From: Geobacter sp. UBA6151
GTDB lineage: Bacteria; Desulfobacterota; Desulfuromonadia; Geobacterales; Pseudopelobacteraceae
Length of the DNA stretch: 59,325 nucleotides
NCBI GenBank assembly: GCA_002423105.1
Contig: DIUT01000041.1
Location: forward strand, 11,120 to 70,444
Reading direction: 5' to 3'
The notes below the pieces were generated by a model that was not told the DNA's origin, did not search any database, and worked only from the letters and a program-made list of their open reading frames with translations. The stretch's first letter is position 1, and each line of letters begins with the position of its first letter. Below are positions 49,618-58,252 of the stretch, piece by piece. A program made the position numbers and the translations under genes.

Positions 49618-49809
49618 ATGGAAATCAATGCAATAGCAGGCGCGAGCCAACTGATGCAATCCGCCAGTACTCAGCAGAGTTTGTCGGTGTCGATGGTTAA
49701 GATGAATTCGGAAATCCAGGAGCAGATGGCCAACATGATTGCCCAAAACTCCAAAAACGGTTCGCAACCGCCCAATAACCCTGACTACGGTTTTTCAACC
49801 TACGCCTGA
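49618..49809 (+). CDS. YjfB-like small protein (putative motility protein family)
   Basis: 63 residues starting at ATG behind AAGGAGG 7 nt upstream. MEINAIAGASQLMQSASTQQSLSVSMVKMNSEIQEQMANMIA is an amphipathic helical pattern like the YjfB family, found in Bacillus and Geobacter; function unknown. The end of the gene overlaps lipA (opposite strand) by 15 bp and its terminator lies within lipA. Confidence 0.75.
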   Translation: MEINAIAGASQLMQSASTQQSLSVSMVKMNSEIQEQMANMIAQNSKNGSQPPNNPDYGFSTYA

Positions 49810-50712
49810 TTGATCAGACGGACTACCTGTAGTAACGAGACCGGCAAGAAAAGTGCCGGTCTCGTTTTTTGTGTAATCCGCGGCATGGTAGGAACTGCGC
49901 ACGTACGGGCCGGACTCCACGTGGCTGAAGCCCAGCGCCAGGGCATACTGCCGCAGCGCATCAAACAGCTCAGGCCGGACAAACTCCACCACCGGTTGAT
50001 GGCGGCGGCTGGGAGCAAGATACTGACCGATACTCAGGTAGCTGCACCCGACTGAGTGCAGATCACCCAGCACCGCACGCACCTCTTCAAGCGTCTCCCC
50101 CAACCCCAGCATAATCCCGGACTTCAGCGGAATGTCCGGCCATCCTTCCGTCACCCGGCGCAGCAGTTCCAACGAGCGGGCGTAGTCGGCTCCTGAACGG
50201 ACCCCGTAGAGCCGGGGCACGGTTTCAACGTTGTGGGCCAGGATATCAGGGGCAACTGCCAGCACCGTTGCCAACGCCAACCGGTCTCCCTGAAAATCAG
50301 GTGCCAGCAGTTCCACGGCAGTCCGCGGGGATGCCAGCCGCACTGCCCGCACCGTCGCCGCATAATGGCCGGCCCCGCCATCGGGCAGGTCGTCGCGGGT
50401 AGGACTGGTGATCACCACATGGGAGAGCTTCAGGCGCAGCACCGCCTCGGCCACCCGGCGCGGCTCATCGGCATCAGGCGGTTGCGGGATGCCACCTTTC
50501 TCCACATTGCAGAAGCTGCACTGCCGGGTGCAGTCTTTACCGAGAATCAGGAAGGTAGCCTGGCCGCAGCTAAAACACTCAGCGATATTGGGACACAGCG
50601 CCTGCTGGCAAACCGTATTCAGCTCCAGTTCTCCCAGCAACCGGCGCATCTCCGCCTGTTCTTTCATATTGGCTTTTTTTTGCAGCCAATGCGGCTTTCT
50701 TTCGATCTTCAC
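49795..50712 (-). CDS. lipA: Lipoyl synthase
   Basis: 305-residue radical-SAM enzyme that inserts two sulfurs into protein-bound octanoate. The auxiliary cluster ligands are CQQALCPNIAEC (about 35-46), the radical-SAM motif is CTRQCSFC (about 61-68) and the C-terminal RSSY (about 272-275) supplies the unusual serine ligand. Overlaps the octanoyl/lipoate ligase gene by 4 bp and is the last gene of the glycine cleavage operon, serving GcvH. The C-terminal tail beyond the RSSY motif overlaps the convergent YjfB-like gene. Confidence 0.96.
   Translation of the reverse strand: MKIERKPHWLQKKANMKEQAEMRRLLGELELNTVCQQALCPNIAECFSCGQATFLILGKDCTRQCSFCNVEKGGIPQPPDADEPRRVAEAVLRLKLSHVVITSPTRDDLPDGGAGHYAATVRAVRLASPRTAVELLAPDFQGDRLALATVLAVAPDILAHNVETVPRLYGVRSGADYARSLELLRRVTEGWPDIPLKSGIMLGLGETLEEVRAVLGDLHSVGCSYLSIGQYLAPSRRHQPVVEFVRPELFDALRQYALALGFSHVESGPYVRSSYHAADYTKNETGTFLAGLVTTGSPSDQSGVG
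49836..49870 (+). terminator. Rho-independent terminator of the YjfB-like gene, inside lipA
   Basis: CGAGACCGGC / GCCGGTCTCG: a 10 bp perfect stem with a 9 nt loop and TTTTTT at 49865-49870. It is also coding sequence of lipA on the minus strand (residues about 280-292). Confidence 0.85.
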
Positions 50713-51527
50713 GGTTCTTCACCTTTCAGGTTCCACAACGGACTGCAATATTTTTCAACCATCAGCCGTTCCGCAGTGGCCTGTTCCTGCAGGCTCAAAT
50801 CCTCCGCAACCAGATGTACGCCAAGGCAGCTGCCAAAACAGTCCGCCAGACGCTTCTTAAGCTGTCTCGCATCCTGCCGCACCCCTTCACGCTCCAGACA
50901 GGTCACCCGTTCCGCAATGTCCGGCGGCACGTCGCACAGGCAGGCGCTTCCTTCCTCAAGCCGATCCATAAGCGGGATGGAACCGTGCTGAAAAATCACC
51001 TCTCGCAGACGGCGCTGGGCATTGCCACCAATTTTGCGGCCATCCACCAAAATGTCATAGCTTTCCCGGCCGGCAAAACAAAAGGGCATCCGCCCTCCCA
51101 GACGCTCTCCGGCCGAGGCGCCATCCACGGCATAGTTGGCCGTAAGGCCCAGGCTGCGGTAAAAGTCCAGCAAAAAGGCGGTCAGCAGACGAAAGGAATC
51201 CTTGATTGAACTGGCAGGGGGAATCTGGCTGGGAGCACAGACCAGGGAATAGGTCAATTCATCGGCATGGAAGATGGCGCCGCCGCCGGTTATGCGGCGC
51301 ACCACCGGCAGGCCGCGGTCACGGCAATGGTCAAGGTTCAACTCGTCAGCCTTTTGAAAACGGCCAATGGAAAGGGCCGCAGGCTCCCAGCCATACAAAC
51401 GCAGCATCGGACGCGACACAGCAGGGGCAAAATGACGCAGCAACGTCTCATCAATAGCCATGTTTTCCGCTCCGGAGCGGGAACCGCTATCGATAAGGCG
51501 CCAGTGTGCAGCATCCTGCACACTCAA
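50709..51527 (-). CDS. Lipoate-protein ligase A / octanoyltransferase family protein (LipM-like)
   Basis: 272 residues of the BPL_LplA_LipB fold: MAIDETLLRHF at the start of the domain, RLYGWEPAALSIGRFQ, PVVRRITGGGAIFHADELTYSLV and IGGNAQRRLREVIFQHGSIPL (Lys in RKIGGNAQRR). It transfers an octanoyl or lipoyl group to GcvH or other carriers. Whether it uses octanoyl-ACP (LipM-like) or free lipoate (LplA-like) cannot be decided by sight; the missing C-terminal LplA accessory domain favours the LipM type. Both ends overlap neighbours by 4 bp. Confidence 0.85.
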   Translation of the reverse strand: MSVQDAAHWRLIDSGSRSGAENMAIDETLLRHFAPAVSRPMLRLYGWEPAALSIGRFQKADELNLDHCRDRGLPVVRRITGGGAIFHADELTYSLVCAPSQIPPASSIKDSFRLLTAFLLDFYRSLGLTANYAVDGASAGERLGGRMPFCFAGRESYDILVDGRKIGGNAQRRLREVIFQHGSIPLMDRLEEGSACLCDVPPDIAERVTCLEREGVRQDARQLKKRLADCFGSCLGVHLVAEDLSLQEQATAERLMVEKYCSPLWNLKGEEP

Positions 51528-52045
51528 TGCAGTGTTTCCGATTCGGGTATTCTGACAAGCGGACGTTTTTGTGGAGAAGATGGAAGATTCCAGTCAACGC
51601 TTTGCAAGAGATCACACAGTAAATTGTTAATGTTTGAAATCATGTCTACTGTGAATTTTATGGTGACTTTTTGTCCGGAGAGCAGATCAAAAGAGAACGA
51701 TGCCTGATTTTTACTTTTGGTAATTTCCAGTTTTACCACCAAAAGCGGCTGTTCTCCCAAAGGATAGTGCGTGGCATTGTCGGCAAACTGGGTTGAGAAG
51801 TCACTTTTCGCCATTGTGGCTTCCTGGTCGAACTGCTCCAGAGCCCTGGCCACTGAAGGCGCATATATCTGTGGAGACAGATGTGTTGCCAATGCTTTTT
51901 CCGATTGCACAAGACCGGTCAGCATCCGCGCCACAACAGCACGGGTCAGCCAGAAACGCAATTCCGCCCCGTCAAGGGTGTTGATTCTCATCAACAAACG
52001 GTCTTCCAGCGGCACGTAGGAGATATTTACCTGATTGATTTGCAT
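51524..52045 (-). CDS. Conserved hypothetical protein within the glycine cleavage/lipoylation operon
   Basis: 173 residues with no family I recognise. It begins MQINQVNISYVPLEDRLLMRINTLDGAELRFWLTRAVVARML, a strand-rich then helical start, followed by a Q/E/A-rich helix and two strands (LVVKLEITKSKNQASFSFDLLSGQKVTIKFTVDMISNINNLL). No signal peptide or membrane helix. It lies 6 bp after gcvPB and overlaps the ligase gene by 4 bp, so it must be cotranslated with the lipoylation genes; a role in that pathway is a guess. Confidence 0.75.
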   Translation of the reverse strand: MQINQVNISYVPLEDRLLMRINTLDGAELRFWLTRAVVARMLTGLVQSEKALATHLSPQIYAPSVARALEQFDQEATMAKSDFSTQFADNATHYPLGEQPLLVVKLEITKSKNQASFSFDLLSGQKVTIKFTVDMISNINNLLCDLLQSVDWNLPSSPQKRPLVRIPESETLH

Positions 52046-52051
52046 TACATA

Positions 52052-53497
52052 TCAACCGCTACAGCAGACCTGCTGCTCACGGGCCGCCTTCGTTTCGTCC
52101 AGCCGGGTCACTGGCATGGTGCGCGGCATATCGGCAAAAGCAGCCGGATCGCTTTCGGCCAGACTGGCCGCCTCGATCATCACTTCAATGAAAGCATCCA
52201 GCGTCGCCTTGCTCTCAGTCTCGGTGGGCTCGATCATAATCGCCTCTTTCACAATCAACGGAAAATAAACCGTGGGCGGATGGTAGCCCTTGTCGATCAG
52301 AAACTTGGCGATATCAATGGCATGCACGCCGTGGGCAAGCTGTTTTGAGGCTGAGAAAACGCACTCGTGCATGCAGGTCAGATCAAAGGGCAGCTCATAC
52401 CAGGGCTTCAGTCGTTCCTTAATGTAGTTGGCGTTCAGCACCGCTTGCTCCGAAACCTGCACAAGCCCCGCACGTCCCAGCATAAGCATGTAGGCATAGG
52501 CCTTGACCATGACACCGAAGTTACCGAAGAAGCTGGCGGTCCGACCGATGGTTGCCGGATTGTCCAGTTCAAGCAGCAAATCGCCGCTCTGTTCGTCAAG
52601 CACGATGCGGGGCATCGGCAGGAACGGCGCCAGCCCCTTCTTCACCCCCACCGGTCCGGCACCGGGACCGCCACCGCCGTGGGGGGTGCCGAAGGTCTTG
52701 TGCAGGTTGAGATGGATCACGTCAAAGCCCACATCCCCCGGCCGCACCTTGCCCATGATGGCGTTCAGGTTGGCGCCGTCGTAGTACATCAGGGCGTCAA
52801 AGCTGTGAGCAATATCGGCAATCTCCTTGATATGGGGATTGAACAGGCCCAGGGTATTGGGGCAGGTCATCATCACCGCCGCCACCTCATTGTTCATCGC
52901 CTGTTTGTACAGTTCCAGATCCATATCGCCGTAAGGGGCGGTCGGGATGGTGATGATCTCGTAGCCCACCATGGCTGCCGACGCCGGGTTGGTGCCGTGG
53001 GAGGAGTCCGGCACCACCACGTACTTTTTGCGGTTCCCCTTTGCCTTGTGATAGGCGGCGATGAGCATAATACCGGTCATCTCACCATGGGCTCCCGCCA
53101 GGGGCTGGGTGGTCACCTCATCCATGCCGGTGACGTCGGCCAGCCACTGCCCCAGATCGTAGAGCATACCCAGCGCCCCCTGGCAAACAGCGGACCCGCC
53201 GGGCAGCAGCGCGGTCATCGGATGCAGCGACGCAAAAAGGTTGGCCGCATTTTCCAGCACCTTGGCGTTGTATTTCATGGTACAGGAGCCAAGAGGATAA
53301 AAATTGGTGTCCACCGAGAAGTTACGGCGGGACAGGTTGGTGAAATGCCGTACCATGTCCAGCTCCGACACCTCCGGCAATGCCGCAACCTCGCTGCGCA
53401 GCAGATGAACCGGCAAGTGCGGAGCGAGGGGCACATCGGAAGTCGGCAGCATCACGCCTCGACGTCCCGGGACCGATTGTTCATAGATCAGTTGCAT
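52052..53497 (-). CDS. gcvPB: Glycine dehydrogenase (decarboxylating) subunit 2
   Basis: 481 residues; with subunit 1 it decarboxylates glycine and loads aminomethyl on GcvH. The PLP lysine is in LNLHKTFGTPHGGGGPGAGPVGV; other motifs: LYPLGSCTMKYN-like FYPLGSCTMKYN, DSSHGTNPASAA and MITCPNTLG-like MMTCPNTLG. The C-terminus ends in two adjacent Cys (QVCCSG). It begins 10 bp before the stop of subunit 1, so the two halves are translationally coupled. Split P-proteins are the two-gene form common in Gram-positives, archaea and several deltaproteobacteria. Confidence 0.96.
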   Translation of the reverse strand: MQLIYEQSVPGRRGVMLPTSDVPLAPHLPVHLLRSEVAALPEVSELDMVRHFTNLSRRNFSVDTNFYPLGSCTMKYNAKVLENAANLFASLHPMTALLPGGSAVCQGALGMLYDLGQWLADVTGMDEVTTQPLAGAHGEMTGIMLIAAYHKAKGNRKKYVVVPDSSHGTNPASAAMVGYEIITIPTAPYGDMDLELYKQAMNNEVAAVMMTCPNTLGLFNPHIKEIADIAHSFDALMYYDGANLNAIMGKVRPGDVGFDVIHLNLHKTFGTPHGGGGPGAGPVGVKKGLAPFLPMPRIVLDEQSGDLLLELDNPATIGRTASFFGNFGVMVKAYAYMLMLGRAGLVQVSEQAVLNANYIKERLKPWYELPFDLTCMHECVFSASKQLAHGVHAIDIAKFLIDKGYHPPTVYFPLIVKEAIMIEPTETESKATLDAFIEVMIEAASLAESDPAAFADMPRTMPVTRLDETKAAREQQVCCSG

Positions 53498-54831
53498 AGC
53501 GCCTCCTCCAGCATCCGTGCCAGCAGATCGATTTCAACCTTGCTGCGTTTTTCCGTCACTGTCACCACCAGCAGACTCTCCGCCCCTTCGTAGTACTGCC
53601 CCAGCGGCACACCGGCCGCTATCCCCTTCTCCAGCAGGGCTGCCACCACCGGAGCGGCCGGCTTGGGCAGGGAAACGGTAAATTCGTTGAAGGTGGGGGC
53701 GGTTTGCAGCACCGTCACACCAGGCACGGTAGCCAGCACACTCTTGGCATACTCCGCCTTGTCGCGGTTCAGACGGGCCAGATCCGCCAGGCCGGTTTTT
53801 CCGATGGCGGTCAGGAAGATCAGGCCGCGCAGGGCGCAAAGGGACTGGTTGCTGCAGATGTTGGAGGTGGCCTTGTGGCGCTTGATATGCTGTTCACGGG
53901 CCTGCAGGGTCAGCACGAAACCCCGCTTGCCGTTTTTGTCAACGGTCTCGCCCACGATCCGTCCCGGCATATTGCGGATGAACGCTTTGCGGGCGGCTAT
54001 AAAACCGAATGAGGGACCGCCGAAGGAAAGCGGATTGCCCAGCGACTGGCCATCCCCCACGGCGATATCGGCACCCATTTCCGCCGGTGATTTCAGTATG
54101 CCCAGCGCAACCGGATACGCCGCAGTCACCAGCAGCCCCCCGGCGGCGTGAATCTCTTGCGCCACCGCGCTGAAATCCTCCACGCAGCCGAACATGTTGG
54201 GGTACTGCACCAGCACTGCAGCTGTGCGGTCGTCCAGTTCCGCAGCCAGCTCCTCACGGTTCAGCAGACCGTCCAGGGGCGCAAGCTCCACAATTTCCAC
54301 ATCCAGGTTGGCCAGGTAGGTGCGCAGCACCTTGCGGGCAAAGGGATTGATGCAGCCATCCACCAGCAGACGGTGGCGGTTGGTGACCCTGAGCGCCATC
54401 ATGGCCCCTTCGGCCAGGGCGGTGGCTCCGTCATAGAGGGAGGCGTTGCTGACATCAAGTCCGGTCAGGCGGCAGATGGCGCTCTGGTACTCAAACAGAG
54501 CCTGCAAGGTTCCCTGGGAGCACTCCGGCTGATAGGGGGTGTAGGCGGTGTAGAACTCGGCCCGGCCAGCCAGGTGGTCCACCACCGCCGGGATAAGATG
54601 GTCATAAAAGCCGCCGCCGATGAAGAGGCTTAGATCTCGCTGATTATCCGCAGCGATCCCCTGCATTGCGGCAAAGGTTTCAAATTCGGACATGCCGGGC
54701 GGCAGGTTGAAGGTTTTGGCCCGCAACTCCGCAGGAATCGGGGCGAACAGTTCTTCAACGCTCTGCACACCGATGACAGCAAGCATCTCGCGCATTTCCT
54801 CTGGTGTATGGGGACAGTAATGGCTGCTCAT
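53488..54831 (-). CDS. gcvPA: Glycine dehydrogenase (decarboxylating) subunit 1
   Basis: 447 residues of the N-terminal half of P-protein: HYCPHTPEEMREML, FIGGGFYDHLIPAVVDHL, FYTAYTPYQPECSQGTLQALFEYQS, DGATALAEGAMMA, GGPSFGFIA and SNICSNQSLCAL. Lies 11 bp after gcvH and overlaps gcvPB. It pairs with subunit 2 in the cytosolic glycine cleavage complex. Confidence 0.96.
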   Translation of the reverse strand: MSSHYCPHTPEEMREMLAVIGVQSVEELFAPIPAELRAKTFNLPPGMSEFETFAAMQGIAADNQRDLSLFIGGGFYDHLIPAVVDHLAGRAEFYTAYTPYQPECSQGTLQALFEYQSAICRLTGLDVSNASLYDGATALAEGAMMALRVTNRHRLLVDGCINPFARKVLRTYLANLDVEIVELAPLDGLLNREELAAELDDRTAAVLVQYPNMFGCVEDFSAVAQEIHAAGGLLVTAAYPVALGILKSPAEMGADIAVGDGQSLGNPLSFGGPSFGFIAARKAFIRNMPGRIVGETVDKNGKRGFVLTLQAREQHIKRHKATSNICSNQSLCALRGLIFLTAIGKTGLADLARLNRDKAEYAKSVLATVPGVTVLQTAPTFNEFTVSLPKPAAPVVAALLEKGIAAGVPLGQYYEGAESLLVVTVTEKRSKVEIDLLARMLEEALCN

Positions 54832-54842
54832 AAAGATGCCCC

Positions 54843-55217
54843 CTACAGCGTTTTCAGGTAGTCCGTGTACTGTTCACGGGTCATAAGCTGGGCGACTTCC
54901 GCCGGATTGCTGATCTCCAGTTCCACCATCCAGGCTGCCTCCTCCGCAGACTCGTTCACCTTTTCCGGCTCGTTCTCCAGGGCGCTGTTCACCGCCTTGA
55001 CCGTGCCGGAAAGCGGCGCATAGATATCACTGGCCGCCTTGACCGATTCAATGGCCGCCAGCACCTCGAACTGCTGCACCTGCTTGCCCACTGTCGGCAG
55101 CTCCACAAAGGTGACGTCCCCCAGTTCATGGGCCGCGTGACCACTGATGCCGATCCGGGCGATGGCGCCGTTAACCCGTGCCCACTCATGCTCTTTGGTA
55201 AAATAGATGTCCGCCAT
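54843..55217 (-). CDS. gcvH: Glycine cleavage system H protein
   Basis: 124 residues; the lipoylated lysine is K60 in AIESVKAASDIYAPLSG. The start YFTKEHEW and GISGHAAHELGDVTFVELP are standard. It carries the aminomethyl group from the P-protein to the T-protein on its lipoyl arm, which the lipA/ligase genes at the end of the operon provide. Located 51 bp after gcvT. Confidence 0.96.
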   Translation of the reverse strand: MADIYFTKEHEWARVNGAIARIGISGHAAHELGDVTFVELPTVGKQVQQFEVLAAIESVKAASDIYAPLSGTVKAVNSALENEPEKVNESAEEAAWMVELEISNPAEVAQLMTREQYTDYLKTL

Positions 55218-55268
55218 GTTTTTGTCCTTTCCATGCAGGTACTGTTAAAGGTATTTTTTCCAGCTTCA

Positions 55269-56369
55269 TTAACTGCGCAGCGACCCCTGGTCGAAAAACG
55301 GCAAGCTACAGATCTCGGCCTCCATGACGGTCCGGTCCTGGGCAATGGTCAGGCGGGCACCGATTGCAGCATATGCCGGTTCCAGATAGCCCAGACCGAT
55401 GCCGCAGCCCAACATGGGTGAAAAGACGCCGCTGGTCATTTCACCTATTCTGCGCTCTCCGTCAAAGATGCCGAAACCGTGGCGCGGCGCACGGCGTGAC
55501 GTTACCTTGAAGGCAGCCTTGATCCGCCCCAACGCATGCTGTTGCTGTTGCAACAGCGCCGTCTTGCCCACAAACTCCTTGTCCATCTTGACAAATGCCG
55601 CAAGATCAGCCTCCAGTGGCGTGGTCTGCTCATCAATATCGCTGCCGTAGAGGGAATAGCCCACTTCCAGGCGCAGCACATCACGCGCGCCCAGACCGGC
55701 AGCTTTCACCCGCGGATCAGCCAGCAACCGATCCCAGAGCTCACCAACCGTGTCGGTCGGCAGGAATATCTCGTAGCCCAGTTCGCCGGTATAACCGGTG
55801 CGGCTGACAATGGCCGGACTGCCCAGCACCGTCTGCCGTACAAAGCGGAAATACGGTATTTCGGCAACCCAGCCACCCAGCAGGTCAACCAGCACCTCAC
55901 GGGAGCGCGGCCCCTGCAGGTCCAGCTTGGCGGTGATCGAGGAAATATCCGTAAACTGCCCACCCCGCAAGCGGGATTGAATTACGTTGAAATCATTGGG
56001 GGCTGTGGCGGCATTCACCACGATCATCGCTTCATTCAGGCCAAGCCGGAATACAATCAGGTCGTCGATGATACCGCCCTGCTCATTAAGCAGAAAACCG
56101 TATTTTGAACGTCCCACCGGAATTGCTGTCACCGAAAAGGTAAACAGGTCTTCCAGACCGCCCGCCACAATGTCCCCCACAAAAAGAAACTCCCCCATAT
56201 GACAGATGTCAAACAGCGCGGCCTGCTCACGGCACCAGCGATGCTCGGCGATGATCCCTTCGTATTGGATCGGCATATCCCAGCCGCCAAAGGGGGCCAT
56301 CAGGGCACCCAGGGCCCGGTGACGGCTGTGCAGAGGAGTCAGTTGCAGCAGTTCGGCATGATCGGTCAT
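55269..56369 (-). CDS. gcvT: Glycine cleavage system T protein (aminomethyltransferase)
   Basis: 366 residues: HSRHRALGALMAPFGGWDMPIQYEG, EHRWCREQAALFDICHMGEF, DLQGPRSREVLVDLLG, SRTGYTGELGYEIF, and VTSGVFSP-like MTSGVFSPMLGCGIGLGYL. It moves the methylene group from aminomethyl-lipoyl-H to tetrahydrofolate and frees ammonia. No glycine riboswitch is visible upstream. Only 8 bp separate it from the exported-protein gene before it. Confidence 0.96.
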   Translation of the reverse strand: MTDHAELLQLTPLHSRHRALGALMAPFGGWDMPIQYEGIIAEHRWCREQAALFDICHMGEFLFVGDIVAGGLEDLFTFSVTAIPVGRSKYGFLLNEQGGIIDDLIVFRLGLNEAMIVVNAATAPNDFNVIQSRLRGGQFTDISSITAKLDLQGPRSREVLVDLLGGWVAEIPYFRFVRQTVLGSPAIVSRTGYTGELGYEIFLPTDTVGELWDRLLADPRVKAAGLGARDVLRLEVGYSLYGSDIDEQTTPLEADLAAFVKMDKEFVGKTALLQQQQHALGRIKAAFKVTSRRAPRHGFGIFDGERRIGEMTSGVFSPMLGCGIGLGYLEPAYAAIGARLTIAQDRTVMEAEICSLPFFDQGSLRS

Positions 56370-56377
56370 GACAGTTC

Positions 56378-56824
56378 CTACCTTTTTTTCTTAGGTTTTC
56401 CGGATTTTCCGGCCAGCTTTTTTATATCGCCCACACGCATCTTCCAGCGCCCCTCTTCATGATCCAGGGTAAACTCGCGGCTCTGGCTGGCCTCTTCGCC
56501 AACTCCTGCCTCCATGCCCAGACGGGCAAAGATCTTGGCAGTGGTCTGTTTTTCATTTATCAGGCGAAAATCACGCAGTTTGGTGAAACAGCAGGCCGGA
56601 CGGTTTTCAGCTTCCTTAAGAAAACGGACAAAGCGCTCCCTGGTCATGCCGCTGCGCTGGGAAAGGGAATCATAGAGGTGCTCAAAGCGGCCGTCGCGCC
56701 AAAGGTCAAGGGCATCGGAAACAGCCTGCTCCCTGGGGTCGCTACGCTGGTCGGCATATACTGAAGATACTGTGAAAAACAGAGGAGAGAAAAGAAGGAA
56801 CAGCAGGATTACCAGACGTACCAT
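56378..56824 (-). CDS. Small exported protein preceding gcvT
   Basis: 148 residues with a signal peptide (MVRLVILLFLLFSPLFFTVSSVYA). The mature part resembles an NTF2-like/DUF4019-type small domain by pattern (AVSDALDLWRDGRFEHLYDSLSQRSGMTRERFVRFLKEA; REFTLDHEEGRWKMRVGDIKK) and ends in a Lys-rich tail. Start ATG at 56824 is preferred over GTG 3 bp earlier because of GGAGG. First gene of the glycine cleavage run by spacing, but its promoter may be shared with the divergent HD-GYP gene region; link to glycine metabolism is unclear. Confidence 0.72.
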   Translation of the reverse strand: MVRLVILLFLLFSPLFFTVSSVYADQRSDPREQAVSDALDLWRDGRFEHLYDSLSQRSGMTRERFVRFLKEAENRPACCFTKLRDFRLINEKQTTAKIFARLGMEAGVGEEASQSREFTLDHEEGRWKMRVGDIKKLAGKSGKPKKKR

Positions 56825-56988
56825 CACGGCCTCCTTGGTCTGAACGGTAGGTCATGGTAGTGCATAGCACCGGCAGTGGCAACGATAAATTTTACGTTCA
56901 CAGTGCATGGTCTGAACACTTGCTAATCCCGTGATATCAGGTATACATAGGAGCAGGGTAAGATACTGACAGTTCAGGAGTTTCGCCG

Positions 56989-58233
56989 ATGAAAGACTAC
57001 AACCAGACCTTGCAAAGCCTGCTTAACTTTGGCCTTGAAATCTCCCAGATCAAGGATATCGATGTCCTGTTGGAAAAAATACTGGGTGAGGCACGGGGCT
57101 TTACCGGCTGCGACGCCGGAACCATCTACGTCAAGGAAGGGGACTGGCTGTACGCCCGCTATTCGCAAAACGACACCCTGAACGTACAACTGGCCGAACA
57201 CCGCAAGTCTGTGTACACCAACATTTCCATACCGGTGGACAACAGCTCCATAGCCGGCTATGTGGCTGCCACCGGCAAACCGCTCAACATCCCGGATGTT
57301 TACAGACTGGATACCAGTCTACCCTACTCCTTCAATCGCTCCTTTGACGCCATGACCGGTTACCGCACCATCTCGCAACTGGTGCTCCCACTGACCAGCA
57401 TGCGGGGAGAAACCGTCGGGGTGCTGCAACTGATCAACGCCAAGGATGCGGACAAACGGGTTATTGCCTTTGACAACGACGATGCAAGCGGCATCAGCTA
57501 TTTTGGCGTTACCGCCGCCAACGCCGTGGAGCGGGCCAAGATGACCCGCGAGATTATCCTGCGCATGAACCGCATGGCAGAACTGCGGGACCCCAAGGAA
57601 ACCGGCCCCCACGTCAACCGGGTAGCCGCCTACTCAGTGGCACTGTATGAAAGCTGGGCCGCCCGCAAAGGACTGCCGCAACAAGAGGTGGACCGGACAC
57701 GGGATATTCTGCGCATGGCGGCCATGTTGCACGATGTGGGCAAAGTGGCCATATCGGACAATATCCTGAAAAAACCGGGACGATTCACCCCGGAAGAATA
57801 TGATGTCATGAAACTGCACACCGTCTACGGCGCCCGGCTTTTTCCCGACATCTATTCAGAATTGGACGAGTCGGCAGCGGATGTAGCGCTCAACCATCAT
57901 GAGCGCTGGGATGGCAACGGTTATCCCGGGCATATCAGCCTGGCGACCCTTAAAGCCCTGCCGGGCTACGAAAAGGAGGACGGTACGGCACGGGGTAAAA
58001 AGGGAGAAGAGATTCCACTCTTCGGCCGGATTGTCGCCATTGCCGATGTCTATGACGCGCTTTCCAACCGCCGTTGCTACAAGGAAGCCTGGGATACCTC
58101 CGCCGTGCTGGAGGAACTGAAAAAAGACGCCGGCACCGCCTTTGACTCGCAATTGGTGGAGATATTCCTGGAAAACATCGACACCATACTCCAGATATCA
58201 GCCCAGTTCCCGGATGATTCCGACGCACATTGA
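56989..58233 (+). CDS. GAF-HD-GYP protein, probable c-di-GMP phosphodiesterase
   Basis: 414 residues: GAF domain (about 8-180, AGTIYVKEGDWLYARY, GYVAATGKPLNIPDVYRL, LPLTSMRGETVGVLQLINAKD) and HD-GYP domain (about 195-400) with GPHVNRVAAYSV, MLHDVGKVAISD, HTVYGARLF, NHHERWDGNGYP and IADVYDALSNRRCYKE. An inserted loop of about 30 residues between HHERWDGNGYPGH and IPLFGRIVAIADVYDAL (LPGYEKEDGTARGKKGEE) is larger than usual. A cytosolic sensor-phosphodiesterase; no obvious linked kinase. Divergent from gcv operon with 164 bp between. Confidence 0.9.
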   Translation: MKDYNQTLQSLLNFGLEISQIKDIDVLLEKILGEARGFTGCDAGTIYVKEGDWLYARYSQNDTLNVQLAEHRKSVYTNISIPVDNSSIAGYVAATGKPLNIPDVYRLDTSLPYSFNRSFDAMTGYRTISQLVLPLTSMRGETVGVLQLINAKDADKRVIAFDNDDASGISYFGVTAANAVERAKMTREIILRMNRMAELRDPKETGPHVNRVAAYSVALYESWAARKGLPQQEVDRTRDILRMAAMLHDVGKVAISDNILKKPGRFTPEEYDVMKLHTVYGARLFPDIYSELDESAADVALNHHERWDGNGYPGHISLATLKALPGYEKEDGTARGKKGEEIPLFGRIVAIADVYDALSNRRCYKEAWDTSAVLEELKKDAGTAFDSQLVEIFLENIDTILQISAQFPDDSDAH

Positions 58234-58252
58234 CGAGTGTCCTTGCCCGTCG

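Noticed and set aside
56825..56988. Glycine riboswitch upstream of the gcv operon
   Set aside because: I looked for the conserved purine-rich aptamer core on the minus strand before the operon and before gcvT and found none.
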